DNA of 64,000 bases from Candidatus Gastranaerophilales bacterium. GTDB lineage: Bacteria; Cyanobacteriota; Vampirovibrionia; Gastranaerophilales; Gastranaerophilaceae. The notes beneath the pieces were generated by a model. That model ran no database searches. It was not told where the DNA came from and was given only the letters and a program-made list of their open reading frames with translations. How positions within the stretch are numbered: the first letter of the stretch is position 1; the number at the start of each line of letters is the position of its first letter. Positions 1 through 7,897 of this stretch are shown in pieces. Location: NCBI GenBank assembly GCA_900769645.1, contig CAAGHI010000074.1, positions 1-64,000 on the forward strand. The letters are read 5' to 3'. A program made the translations under genes and the position numbers.

Positions 1-180
1 CATACATCAGGTTTTTGTGTAAAGTTTTAACGCACGTAGTTCTTTGTAACGAGTTACGTCATTCTGAAAGCTTAGAATATTAATGTGAGCGAGGAGCGAA
101 CATATAATATTCTTGCTATTCAGAATCTATTGTTAATATTGCCTGTATAGGGCTTAAAATAAACTTTTGTAAACAAATCT
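1..180. repeat. Intergenic GTCATTCTGAAAGCTTAGAAT repeat module
   Basis: This gene-free edge holds a CGCACGTAG segment followed by a GTCATTCTGAAAGCTTAG segment and a TTGCTATTCAGAATCTATTG segment. The same parts, in the same order but diverged, recur near 26110-26430, 45785-45855, 62115-62180 and 62755-62870. ATTCTGAA and TTCAGAAT are complementary, so each copy can fold back on itself. No reading frame or RNA gene is visible. Confidence 0.6.
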
Positions 181-239
181 CGTTTTTTTGAAATTTGCCT
201 ATTCAAAAATTTTTCTTATATATGAGAGAGAAGAGTAAT

Positions 240-419
240 ATGGCAATACATTTTGAAACGATTAGAGAGAAAATTAACAAGCTTGATACGCTTGCAAGTC
301 AAGTTGATATGACTAAACCGAACACTATTTTTCAGCCCAATGAAAAACCTTCTGTTGCAGAACGAATGAATAAGTTTTTTGATGTTGCTGACGGTAAAAA
401 CCCTGAATGGAATGTCTAG
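240..419 (+). CDS. Small hypothetical protein (59 aa)
   Basis: A 59-residue soluble protein of unknown function. It is charged, with no signal peptide, membrane segment or cysteines. The ATG at 240 is chosen because a purine-rich GAGAGAAGAG lies just upstream; an in-frame TTG at 195 would add 15 residues but has no ribosome site. It sits alone, convergent with the ExbD gene that follows, and is preceded by repeat sequence. I do not recognise the family; it could be a lineage-specific gene or a spurious frame. Confidence 0.5.
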   Translation: MAIHFETIREKINKLDTLASQVDMTKPNTIFQPNEKPSVAERMNKFFDVADGKNPEWNV

Positions 420-461
420 CTGGAACTTTCTGTTTGTTGGATTTCAGCAGAGTGTGATAAT

Positions 462-851
462 TTAAATTTCGTCAACAGAAATACTTGTTATGCCGGAATT
501 TCTTGCACTATCCATTACTTTAACCATTGCACCATGGGTTGAATCGGCATCTGTCTTAATCAAAACGCCGTCCGGATAATTTTTGGCTTGTGCTTTAATA
601 GTGCTTTCCAACTCATTTGCCGGAACTTCTTGGCCTTCAATGTAATATTTGTCCCCAGAATCTACCATTACTGTCATAATTTTAGTTTCTTTCTGAACTT
701 GTTCTTGTGCAACATTTTCAGGCACCGTCAAGTTCAAGCCTTGCTGATCTAGCATTGGTGCAATTACCATCATGATAATCAGTAGTACCAAAAAGATATC
801 TGTTAATGGTGTGATATTAATTTCGTTGAATGTATCTCTGTTTCTGGACAT
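462..851 (-). CDS. exbD: ExbD/TolR-family biopolymer transport protein
   Basis: ExbD/TolR proteins are the small subunit of inner-membrane proton-driven motors that energise TonB or Tol systems. The 129 residues show the family layout: a short cytoplasmic start with EINITPLTDIF, one membrane helix at about residues 15-35 holding the proton-carrying Asp18, and a periplasmic domain. It is the last gene of a minus-strand set TonB-ExbB-ExbD-ExbD. GGAAACTAAA precedes ATG. The 223-nt gap to the upstream exbD copy is repeat sequence, so co-transcription is likely but not proven. Family assignment is firm; the Exb or Tol label is inferred from the TonB-like gene. Confidence 0.93.
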   Translation of the reverse strand: MSRNRDTFNEINITPLTDIFLVLLIIMMVIAPMLDQQGLNLTVPENVAQEQVQKETKIMTVMVDSGDKYYIEGQEVPANELESTIKAQAKNYPDGVLIKTDADSTHGAMVKVMDSARNSGITSISVDEI

Positions 852-900
852 TTTAGTTTCCTTGTGTTAATTTTATTGTCAGGCGATGCCTGATTTGTTT

Positions 901-980
901 GTGAGAAGTGAAACGTGAAAAGTGAAAAGACCGTTTCGGTTTAGTTGTTTATGATGTTGAGCTGGTAAGCCCAACCTACT
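901..980. repeat. GTGAGAAGTGAAACGTGAAAAG repeat, copy 1
   Basis: About 80 bases nearly identical to 1577-1660, placed after the other exbD gene. It contains the GTGAAAAGTG module, CCGTTTCGG and a degenerate GTTGGGCT-type hairpin. Related modules occur at 2462-2495, 5236-5335 and 17655-17690. Confidence 0.75.
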
Positions 981-992
981 TTTCTTCCTTTT

Positions 993-1067
993 CGTCATCT
1001 TGAGCGATTAGCGAAAGATCTTTTTAAGATTCTTCGAGATTAAATAGTTGTTTCCCTCAGAATGACG
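993..1067. repeat. CGTCAT...ATGACG inverted-repeat element
   Basis: Outer arms CGTCATCTTGAG and CTCAGAATGACG, with inner AGATCT/AGATTCTTCG segments, form a degenerate fold-back element. It is the same type as the better preserved copy at 30930-31028. Confidence 0.6.
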
Positions 1068-1074
1068 ATTTTAA

Positions 1075-1530
1075 CTATCCGCCTAGCTGCTTACCCTTTT
1101 CCAATTCTTTCTGCTCTTTTTTACTTAAAGGTTCGCCGGCAACGATAAGTTTTTTATATTCTGCATCTTGTGCTGCATTCATTATCTCCATAATCTTTGC
1201 ACTCTTAACTTTTTCATCTGCCTTAACCACAAGTTCAGCTTTTTCAAGTTGCGGTTTGAGATTTGTCAACTCACTTGCAAGGTTGTCTTCTGTAACAGGT
1301 GTGCCGTTAAGGAATATATTTCCTTCTTTCGTAACTGATACGGTTGCATTTTTCTGTTCAATAGAAACACCGCTGTTTATCTCCGGAACGGTTATGGAAC
1401 TATCATTGGACTGGAATGTTGGAGCAACAACCATCATTATGATTAACAGTACCAAAAAGATATCTGTTAATGGTGTGATATTTATTTCTGTGAACAGAGC
1501 TTCTTTGCCCTTGCTGTTTTTCATTGACAT
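1075..1530 (-). CDS. exbD: ExbD/TolR-family biopolymer transport protein (second copy)
   Basis: This is a paralogue of the downstream exbD, 151 residues long. It has the same EINITPLTDIFLVLLIIMMV block, a single helix at about 20-40 and the motor aspartate at position 23. The periplasmic part differs and ends in a Lys/Glu-rich tail. Pairs of ExbD proteins beside one ExbB are known in several phyla and may form mixed subunits or serve different partners. AAGGGAACC precedes ATG. It lies between exbB and the other exbD, with repeat sequence on both sides. Confidence 0.93.
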   Translation of the reverse strand: MSMKNSKGKEALFTEINITPLTDIFLVLLIIMMVVAPTFQSNDSSITVPEINSGVSIEQKNATVSVTKEGNIFLNGTPVTEDNLASELTNLKPQLEKAELVVKADEKVKSAKIMEIMNAAQDAEYKKLIVAGEPLSKKEQKELEKGKQLGG

Positions 1531-1576
1531 TTTGGGTTCCCTTGTTAATTTTTTTGTCAGGCAGTACCTGATTTTT

Positions 1577-1660
1577 GTGAGAAGTGAAACGTGAAAAGTG
1601 AAAAGACCGTTTCGGTTTAGTTATTTATGATGTTGGGCTTTCTAACCAACCCAACTTACT
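1577..1660. repeat. GTGAGAAGTGAAACGTGAAAAG repeat, copy 2
   Basis: Direct repeat of 901-980, about 80 bases, separated from it by the second exbD gene. The pair could recombine and delete that gene. The trailing hairpin has GTTGGGCT in place of GTTGAGCT. Confidence 0.75.
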
Positions 1661-1772
1661 TTTCTAAATAGTTCGCAATGACGAGAGTCGCATTTGTAAC
1701 GGACTTTGCCTCTATTCCTCTTGGTATCTGAGCTGTATAGCTGCCTAACTTCTTAGTTGCATAGCTGCTTTC

Positions 1773-2420
1773 TTACAAAGATATATTCGCATTGCTAGGA
1801 GTTGTTGATTCGTCGTTTGAATCTACAAAGCTCAAGAACAACAATTTGATTAATTGGAAGTCATCTTCATAACGTTTTACGATTGATTGGAATGAGTTGT
1901 AGAAGATTACTGCGACAATCGCAACGCCCAAACCGAAAGCAGTAGCAATCAATGCAGATGCGATACCTGATGCAACGGCTGCTGATTGGTTTCCTTGTGC
2001 TGCCAAATCTTGGAATGTGAAAAGAATTCTTACAACTGTACCGAACAAACCTAAGAATGGTGCAACACCACCGATTGTACCTAAGATTGTTAAGTGGCTT
2101 TCCAATTTTCTTGATGCTAAAGACGCTGCGATATCGAATGAACGAGAAAACCCTTTTTTCTGTTCTGAGAAAATTCTAACAGCTTCTTCTGTAACTTCTC
2201 CGATAACACCGCCACATTGAATAGCCAAGTTCTGTGCACCATCAAGGTTGTTTTTTACTAATTCTTTTTGAAGTCTAGGAATGAATAATACAACATCTCT
2301 TTTGTTCTTTTTGTAAAAAGAAAATCTGTTGATTACAACGCCGACTACCAAAATTGAACAAATCAAAATTGGTAATAATACCGGCCAGTCCATTGCAACT
2401 GAGTTCCATAATAGTTCCAT
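1773..2420 (-). CDS. exbB: ExbB/TolQ/MotA-family proton channel protein
   Basis: ExbB forms the pentameric proton channel that works with ExbD. The 215-residue protein has a first membrane helix at about 12-30, a cytoplasmic segment, and two further helices at about 110-135 and 150-178. The region LGTIGGVAPFLGLFGTVVRI followed by a GIASALIATAFGLGVAI helix is the conserved MotA/TolQ/ExbB core. GAGGATAAAATT precedes ATG. It follows the TonB-like gene by about 100 bases and leads into two exbD copies, giving a complete motor set. Confidence 0.95.
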   Translation of the reverse strand: MELLWNSVAMDWPVLLPILICSILVVGVVINRFSFYKKNKRDVVLFIPRLQKELVKNNLDGAQNLAIQCGGVIGEVTEEAVRIFSEQKKGFSRSFDIAASLASRKLESHLTILGTIGGVAPFLGLFGTVVRILFTFQDLAAQGNQSAAVASGIASALIATAFGLGVAIVAVIFYNSFQSIVKRYEDDFQLIKLLFLSFVDSNDESTTPSNANISL

Positions 2421-2521
2421 AATTTTATCCTCTTTCTTTTGTGATTATTTTTATCTTAGTCGAGTGAAAAGTGAAACGTGAGAAGTGAAAAGTTCATTAC
2501 GCTCGCTTTGCTCGAAAAATT

Positions 2522-3709
2522 TTAATGGTATCCTGATGCTCCAAATACGTTGTAGTCGAACGTAAATTGAATATCAATACTTGATCCCTTGAATTCTGCC
2601 GGAAGCGGTCTAAACGGTGCTGTTGCTTGAACTGCGCTTATTGCCGCTTTGTCAGCTCCAGGGAGTCCTGATGACTTGAACACACTGCAAGATAACAATC
2701 GTCCGTCTTTTGCAATTTTGAATAACAAAACTACACGTTTGCTTTCGTTTCCTTTTGGTGGATCCCAATTCATCTTGATACGTCTTTGTAATTCACGCAT
2801 ATATGGGCCGAAATCAGGTTCTCTGACTGCGTCAATCCCAGGTCTGCCATTTGGGTTCCCAGGGCCAGGGTTGCCGTAACCTCCGGTTCCGCCACCACCG
2901 CCACCTTTGGCGATTTTAGTTCCTGAGCCACCTGTTGGAGCAAGTGAAGGTCCTGCAAGGTGTGAACCTTTTCCGGCAGAAGATGTTCCGCCGCCACCGC
3001 CACCTTTAGATGATGTTCCAGACCCACTAATTGGCCCTGTAGAATATCTTCCTGTGCCAGTTCCTCCTTTTGGTACCGGTACTGCAAATGGTGAAGACGG
3101 TTTTGCAACTGGTCTTGGAGTTGTAGGTGGTTTCAATGAAGGACGTGCTGTTGGAGGAACAGGTTTTGCCTGTTCTACTTTTTTAGGCCCCGGAGCAGGC
3201 GATGTCTGTGCCGATTTCTTTGCCGGAACTGGAGTTTGTGCCTGATGGGTTACCTGTTTAACCATTTTTTGTAATGGGTTTTGATGTGCTGCCGGTTTTG
3301 GACTTGGTTTTGAAGCCTGAGTCGGTTGTTTTGGTGCACCAGGAGCAGGAGAAGGCATTGAAACCTTTCTTGTTGGGTCGTGATGACCGCCTGCACGTGA
3401 ATTTATGTCTGCACGATAAGGTGTTTTCTTGTTTATAGGTGTTTCTTCCTTGTCTACAAGAACAAATTCAATATCGTTAGTTTTTGGTTTTGGTTTTTCA
3501 AAGATGGTGAGTGTAATCCCCATCATTGCAAGAATTAAAACTACAAGTCCCCAAATTCCGAGTGCTGTGGGGTGAAGAATAGCTGAAATCAAGATTGATT
3601 TTTTCAAGCTTAAATCTTCATCGTCTTTTAGCACTGCGGGTGTTGTGTAACCTGTGTTTTGCTCTTCATCTTCTATTAAGTTGTCTGTGTATTTTCCTAA
3701 TAAGGACAT
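2522..3709 (-). CDS. TonB-like energy transducer
   Basis: TonB-type proteins span the periplasm and pass motor energy to outer-membrane receptors. The 395-residue protein has a cytoplasmic start, one membrane helix at about 38-68, a Pro/Lys/Ala-rich rod (about 110-215), an unusual Gly/Ser-rich stretch (about 215-285) and a C-terminal TonB domain (about 300-390) with YMRELQRRIKMNWDPP and a GADKAAISAVQATAPFRPLP block. It is first in the set with exbB and two exbD genes. The long Gly-rich spacer resembles TolA/TonB fusions sometimes called cell-envelope TonB proteins. No TonB-dependent receptor is in the window, so its cargo is unknown. Confidence 0.88.
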   Translation of the reverse strand: MSLLGKYTDNLIEDEEQNTGYTTPAVLKDDEDLSLKKSILISAILHPTALGIWGLVVLILAMMGITLTIFEKPKPKTNDIEFVLVDKEETPINKKTPYRADINSRAGGHHDPTRKVSMPSPAPGAPKQPTQASKPSPKPAAHQNPLQKMVKQVTHQAQTPVPAKKSAQTSPAPGPKKVEQAKPVPPTARPSLKPPTTPRPVAKPSSPFAVPVPKGGTGTGRYSTGPISGSGTSSKGGGGGGTSSAGKGSHLAGPSLAPTGGSGTKIAKGGGGGGTGGYGNPGPGNPNGRPGIDAVREPDFGPYMRELQRRIKMNWDPPKGNESKRVVLLFKIAKDGRLLSCSVFKSSGLPGADKAAISAVQATAPFRPLPAEFKGSSIDIQFTFDYNVFGASGYH

Positions 3710-3780
3710 TTATTTTCCCCAGTATCTGATATCGTATATAATTCTATTTTAAAACAAAAATAAAATTATTACCCGATTTG

Positions 3781-4524
3781 CTAATAATTGTTATTATATA
3801 TTGCAGGGTTTACAGTAATCGGTTGGGTAAGAACCAAATGTACTGCTGAATTTGCAGGGATTACAACGTCGTTACCTTTGTCCCAAATTGATTTAACAAC
3901 GCCGCCACCTGCGCCTACTGCTGTTGCCAAAGCTGTTCCTTTGCCAATGCTTCCACCAGCCAAAGGTGAAATGATTACACCCGCAAGAGCTCCAGCCCCA
4001 GCGCCGATTGCAACATCTTTTCCGTATTCTTTAGTAGTGTCCATTTTTGTTCCGCCAATCAAAACTCCTGAATTATCAGTTGTTTTAATTACTGCTGAAA
4101 TCGGGATTTGGACGCCATAAGGAGTTACGATTTGCGTAAATCTCAAAAGAAGTTTTCCGTTCATACTGCCGTGTTTTGCTTTAGAAACTTCGATTGCCGT
4201 CCCTGTAACAGAGCTTCCAGCCGGAGCAATAAGGTTTCCGTTGTAATAAAAGTCTGAACCTAGTGCAACTGTTACAGTTTGACCTGTTGTCATATTTGCA
4301 GAACTAATTGGAGTTGTAACAACAACCGGCATACTTTGCCCAGCCGGAACGGTTACAACGCTACCTTTTAGTGTTTGGTTTCCATTCAATGTTTGAGTTG
4401 GGTAATGATTTTGTTGGTATAGTGGAATTTCAGAATTCTGTTGTGTGCTGTAATTTGGTGCAGCGTAAGAAATTCCTGTTGATAAAACTAGAGCTGTTAA
4501 TATAAGTCCGATTTTTTTGTTCAT
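3781..4524 (-). CDS. Exported VirB10/TrbI-like protein
   Basis: A 247-residue protein with a signal peptide (about 1-22, ending SYA). A Gln/Asn-rich segment follows, then a beta-rich domain with PAGQSMPVVV, a GNLIAPAGSSVTGTAIEV strand-turn and a Gly/Ala-rich helix near 165-195. This arrangement resembles the C-terminal domain of VirB10/TrbI secretion-channel proteins, but no other type IV secretion gene is nearby. The start at 4524 has AAAGGGGT just upstream, better than an ATG seven codons earlier. The next gene upstream encodes a shorter relative. Role: probably periplasmic or outer-membrane; function unknown. Confidence 0.65.
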   Translation of the reverse strand: MNKKIGLILTALVLSTGISYAAPNYSTQQNSEIPLYQQNHYPTQTLNGNQTLKGSVVTVPAGQSMPVVVTTPISSANMTTGQTVTVALGSDFYYNGNLIAPAGSSVTGTAIEVSKAKHGSMNGKLLLRFTQIVTPYGVQIPISAVIKTTDNSGVLIGGTKMDTTKEYGKDVAIGAGAGALAGVIISPLAGGSIGKGTALATAVGAGGGVVKSIWDKGNDVVIPANSAVHLVLTQPITVNPAIYNNNY

Positions 4525-4568
4525 AGTTACCCCTTTCTTATACATTGTATTTTATAACTGATTGTATG

Positions 4569-5153
4569 TCAATTTGTTAAGGTGTGTGTAATCCATGTTG
4601 GTGATGTCAACATAATTATTTCGTTTGAACCTGTTTCTATTGTCGTGTGAGAACCCATTTTGCGCTCATAAGATGGCACCATTTGAATTGTGGTTTTCCT
4701 GATTTTAACCTGTCTTTGTGCCATTGGTTTGTATTTTACGGGTTCTGACATTCCGCCGCCAAATATATTATTATTTGACGTGTAAAGATAGCCTTTTACC
4801 GGAAGTTCATAGCCGTCTGTGAAAGTCATTTTATTAATCCTAATTTTCATTGCGGCATTTGTGCCGATGACGGGATCGTTGATTTTTTCAATATAGCCGA
4901 AAAATTCTGTATCTTTCGGAATTATATTTGTATCGTGAAGAAAAAGGTCGTTTGTTGCTATAAATTTAACCTTGTAGCCTTCTTGACAGTTTTGTGTCGA
5001 AATTTCTTGCGTGTTCATAACTGGGATAAAAGTTCCGGCTGGAATTATTATTCCGTGGTAATCCCTCAATTGCAGCTGAACATTCGGAAGTTCCGCAGAA
5101 TTCACACTGATTGGTATTAATATTAGCACGAGGATTAATAGTAGTTTTTTCAT
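4569..5153 (-). CDS. Exported hypothetical protein, VirB10-like fold
   Basis: A 194-residue protein with a clear signal peptide (about 1-19, ending NSA). The mature part repeats the plan of its downstream neighbour: a GIIIPAGTFIPVMNTQEIS strand entry, then IIPKDTEFFGYIEKI and a KMTFTDGYELPVKGYL segment. The two genes are 44 bases apart and probably co-transcribed, and look like an ancient duplication of one domain. No catalytic residues are visible. I infer an envelope role only. Confidence 0.6.
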   Translation of the reverse strand: MKKLLLILVLILIPISVNSAELPNVQLQLRDYHGIIIPAGTFIPVMNTQEISTQNCQEGYKVKFIATNDLFLHDTNIIPKDTEFFGYIEKINDPVIGTNAAMKIRINKMTFTDGYELPVKGYLYTSNNNIFGGGMSEPVKYKPMAQRQVKIRKTTIQMVPSYERKMGSHTTIETGSNEIIMLTSPTWITHTLTN

Positions 5154-5235
5154 AATTTATATTATAACAGTTTTTCTTGTAATATCAATAGAACGAAAAA
5201 TTTTTGGAATTGTTCATTTTTTGTGGAAGTAAGAT

Positions 5236-5335
5236 GTGAAAAGTAAGACGTGAAAAGTCCATATAGCACACTTCGTTCGGAAATAATTTTGGTGCGATAG
5301 CACCTGTAACGGACTTTTCACGTCTCACTTTTCAC
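5236..5335. repeat. 25-bp inverted repeat with internal hairpin
   Basis: Arms 5236-5260 and 5311-5335 are complementary at 24 of 25 positions. The 50-base spacer contains its own hairpin GGTGC-GATA-GCACC (5291-5304). It lies between two divergent genes and is built from the GTGAAAAGTG module seen near the exbD genes. It could form a cruciform in DNA or a strong stem in RNA. No gene overlaps it. Confidence 0.8.
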
Positions 5336-5431
5336 TTAAAACACATTGTAACAATTCCTTCACACACCAGCAATTTCTTCCTCAAAAATTACTTTATATA
5401 AATGTAGTGTAGTTTAATAGGTATTATTGTA

Positions 5432-6091
5432 ATGTTCAGTGCGGTAGCATCAGGAATATTTGCATATAGAAACGCCAATAAAACCAAAGATGGTGATGTC
5501 GGCAGAGGTGCAGTTACGGTCGGTCAGACGGCGGGACTTGTTCAGGAAGTCGCAAAGTATGATGGAGCGGTTGCAAATACTGCACGTAGTGCTGTGAGCG
5601 TTTTTTCTGATTTGGCAAAGAAAAATAAAGCTTTTGAATATGCCGGAAAAGCTACGAAATTTGCGGTGAATAATGTTAACCCGCTGATTTGTGTTTCGGG
5701 CGGAATTAAAACTGCGATGTCTGATGATAAGGTTAAAACAGGTATTACGGAGGCTGCAGCTTTGTCTGCAATGTTTGCCGGAGAAGGGCTTATTAAGGCG
5801 AAATATGACAAAATGGTTGCCTCGCAAACTGTGCGTAATGGAATTAAGACTTTGTCAAAATCCAAAGTTATGAAACCTGTCTTTGAATATCTTAAAAAAC
5901 ATAAGCTGGAAGGTAAGGCCGGAGCGATTTTAAAAGGTTTAATCTTTGTTGCAGGGTCGATGACATCGTATGCAATCGGTCAAAAACTTGGAGAACCAAT
6001 CGCAGACCGAGTTAAGGCAAACTTGGGCATAAAAGATAAAAAGCCTGCGGTGACGAAAAATTCTCACGCAGCGCAGCGTAAAAATGTGTAA
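5432..6091 (+). CDS. Hypothetical protein (219 aa)
   Basis: I do not recognise this protein. It is rich in Ala, Lys and Gly, with several amphipathic or weakly hydrophobic helices. The clearest hydrophobic stretch is ILKGLIFVAGSMTSYAIG near residues 166-185, so it may touch or cross the membrane. The tail is basic. The start has only a weak ribosome site. It precedes a SpoIID-like gene by 37 bases and may be co-transcribed with it. It resembles in composition the unassigned protein at 52792-53268. Confidence 0.65.
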   Translation: MFSAVASGIFAYRNANKTKDGDVGRGAVTVGQTAGLVQEVAKYDGAVANTARSAVSVFSDLAKKNKAFEYAGKATKFAVNNVNPLICVSGGIKTAMSDDKVKTGITEAAALSAMFAGEGLIKAKYDKMVASQTVRNGIKTLSKSKVMKPVFEYLKKHKLEGKAGAILKGLIFVAGSMTSYAIGQKLGEPIADRVKANLGIKDKKPAVTKNSHAAQRKNV

Positions 6092-6128
6092 AAAATCAAC
6101 CGAATGACTTAAACACATTTGGGAGATA

Positions 6129-7019
6129 ATGTGTTATAATAAGGTTGTGAAAAAGGTTATATTAATATTTTCAATATTCATTTTGACGCAAATTTTTGCG
6201 TCACCTTGCTATGCGATTAAAATCGGACTTCAAACCGATACGGAGTCTGCAGGTGTTGGAACTTCTGTTAAAGGCGTAATTGTCGATGCCAATACAAACC
6301 ACAATATTTGCGATTTAGAAGCGATGAAAGGTTATGAAATTAAGCCTTATCACAATTTGATGGCAATTCAGTATAAGGGCAAATATTATAAAGTAAATTC
6401 TGATAATATTGTTATAAAACCTGTTGGTGCAGGCTTTGTGAGTGCAAAAGGTAAATGGTATCGTGGTATTTTGATGATTCAGAATAAAAACGGGAAACTT
6501 ACAGTAATAAATAATGTACCTTTGGAAGATTATATCCGTGGAGTTGTTCCGTCAGAAATGCCTTCCAGTTGGGAAACAGAGGCTCATAAGGCACAAGCAA
6601 TTGCCGCAAGAAGTTATGCGCTTGCAAATCTTGGGAAACGTGCAAGAAACGGGTATGATCTGAAAGATACTCCGGAAGATCAGGCTTATGGTGGAGCTTC
6701 TGCGGAGACGACAGGGACAAATTATGCGGTAGATCAGACAAAAGGTATTGTTCTTACATATAATATGAAGGTCATTACGGCGTATTATTCAGCTTCGGCA
6801 GGAGGAATGACAAATACCAACAGTTGGGGGAATAATTTGCCGTACTTGCGCTCTGTTCCGTCTTTTGACGATAATGTGAAAAAGAACGGGCATGGTGTTG
6901 GCATGTCTCAACATGGTGCTCAAAACTTGGCAAAACAGGGGTATAACGCCTATCAAATTTTACAATATTTTTACAAAGACGTAAAATTTGCACGAGTTGA
7001 TGAGAAATCTTATAACTAG
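6129..7019 (+). CDS. SpoIID/LytB-domain exported protein
   Basis: SpoIID-family proteins are lytic transglycosylases or amidase activators acting on denuded peptidoglycan. Non-sporulating cyanobacteria and relatives carry homologues. The 296 residues start with a signal peptide (about 1-29, ending CYA). The SpoIID domain shows LEDYIRGVVPSEMPSSW, KAQAIAARSYALAN, a YYSASAGGMT block and a C-terminal GHGVGMSQHGAQNLA. GGGAG lies ahead of ATG 6129; an in-frame GTG at 6147 is an alternative. It is probably a cell-wall remodelling enzyme in the periplasm. Confidence 0.88.
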   Translation: MCYNKVVKKVILIFSIFILTQIFASPCYAIKIGLQTDTESAGVGTSVKGVIVDANTNHNICDLEAMKGYEIKPYHNLMAIQYKGKYYKVNSDNIVIKPVGAGFVSAKGKWYRGILMIQNKNGKLTVINNVPLEDYIRGVVPSEMPSSWETEAHKAQAIAARSYALANLGKRARNGYDLKDTPEDQAYGGASAETTGTNYAVDQTKGIVLTYNMKVITAYYSASAGGMTNTNSWGNNLPYLRSVPSFDDNVKKNGHGVGMSQHGAQNLAKQGYNAYQILQYFYKDVKFARVDEKSYN

Positions 7020-7111
7020 GTGAAACTTTGGTGGTTAGTGCATTTACAGAATGTTACATACGTGAAAGTCGCTCTATCAAGTGGATTTAATAAAAAATTT
7101 TTGAAAAACAC

Positions 7112-7139
7112 TTGCCAAATAGAAATAAAATGGTATAAT
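7112..7139 (+). promoter_or_regulatory. Sigma-70-type promoter of hup
   Basis: TTGCCA at 7112-7117 and TATAAT at 7134-7139 are separated by 16 bases. The HU start codon is about 77 bases downstream of the -10 box. Confidence 0.8.
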
Positions 7140-7216
7140 AAATTTGTCGACACACGAGCATGCATAAGAAGAGATGGTTACTTTAGTGTATGCAAATAGG
7201 TAAAAGGAGGTTCATA

Positions 7217-7489
7217 ATGAACAAAGAAGAATTAGTAAAAGAAGTATCTAAGAAAGCAAAAGTATCTCAAAAAGCTACAGCTGACATCATTGCAGCAGCT
7301 TTAGAAACAATTGAAAAAACAGTTTCAAAAGGTAAAAAAGTTACTTTGGTTGGTTTTGGTACATTCGAACCACGCAAAAGAGCTGCTAGAACAGGTAGAA
7401 ACCCTCAAACTGGTGCTCCTTTGAAAATCGCTGCTAAAACAGTTCCTGCTTTCTCAGCTGGTAAAAAATTCAAAGAATTGGTTAAGTAG
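7217..7489 (+). CDS. hup: HU-family DNA-binding protein
   Basis: HU dimers bend and compact DNA in the nucleoid. The 90-residue length and sequence fit the family: MNKEELVKEV start, helix-turn region to about residue 40, then GFGTFEPRKRAARTGRNPQT in the DNA-embracing arm and a basic C-terminal helix ending KFKELVK. AAAGGAGG at ideal spacing fixes the start at 7217 rather than the ATG nine codons upstream. It has its own strong promoter and a terminator right after, so it is a monocistronic, highly expressed unit. Confidence 0.97.
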   Translation: MNKEELVKEVSKKAKVSQKATADIIAAALETIEKTVSKGKKVTLVGFGTFEPRKRAARTGRNPQTGAPLKIAAKTVPAFSAGKKFKELVK

Positions 7490-7514
7490 TTTAATCAACG
7501 GTTTATATAAAAAG

Positions 7515-7542
7515 ACGGAGTCGGTTTTCGGCTCCGTTTTTT
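7515..7542 (+). terminator. Rho-independent terminator of hup
   Basis: ACGGAGTCG (7515-7523) pairs with CGGCTCCGT (7529-7537) across a GTTTT loop, with one G-T pair, and runs into six T. Confidence 0.92.
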
Positions 7543-7552
7543 GTTGTTTGGG

Positions 7553-7581
7553 TTGAAAAATTGCTGTAAATATGGTAAAAT
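7553..7581 (+). promoter_or_regulatory. Promoter of the poly-G pseudopilin gene
   Basis: TTGAAA (7553-7558), a 17-base spacer and TAAAAT (7576-7581) form a good sigma-70 promoter about 35 bases before ATG 7616. GAGAGGAAAA before that ATG is a fitting ribosome site. Together they support 7616 as the real start even though the frame is broken just after. Confidence 0.75.
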
Positions 7582-7642
7582 TAGATTGTACATATATGGA
7601 AAGAGAGGAAAATTTATGTTTGAAGAATTGAGAAGAGCTCTC

Positions 7643-7651
7643 GGGGGGGGG
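7643..7651 (+). repeat. Homopolymeric G9 tract (candidate phase switch)
   Basis: Nine consecutive G in an otherwise AT-rich genome, 27 bases after the start codon of a surface-appendage gene. Slipped-strand gain or loss of one G would switch translation of the pseudopilin. Confidence 0.75.
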
Positions 7652-7795
7652 CAATCGTCACGGGGCACGTGGTGTAGTACGTGATGATTTTGCAGCTAAG
7701 TGTAATTCAAATGCCAAGAGGCAAAGATGCGAATATGCAGAGTCTGTTACAAAATTAATTTTAGAAAATAGTAGCGATGAGCATGAGTCTATTGT

Positions 7796-7897
7796 AGGTT
7801 GGGCTTACCAGCCCAACAATGAAACTGAAATAGACCATGCATCTGCGCCTCTTGGCATCTTTACATCTAAACCAGTTTCGTGTCGGCATTGCTATGC
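7796..7897. repeat. Two palindromic repeat hairpins inside the pseudopilin leader
   Basis: GTTGGGCT-TACC-AGCCCAAC (about 7800-7819) and the perfect GTCGGCAT-TGCT-ATGCCGAC (about 7873-7892) lie in the coding frame. Both belong to the GTAGGT-flanked hairpin family otherwise found between genes in this window. Confidence 0.85.

Noticed and set aside
2907..3245. Pro/Gly-rich plus-strand frame opposite the TonB-like gene
   Set aside because: It is the complement of the Gly/Pro-rich rod of TonB; no ribosome site and low-complexity origin explain it.
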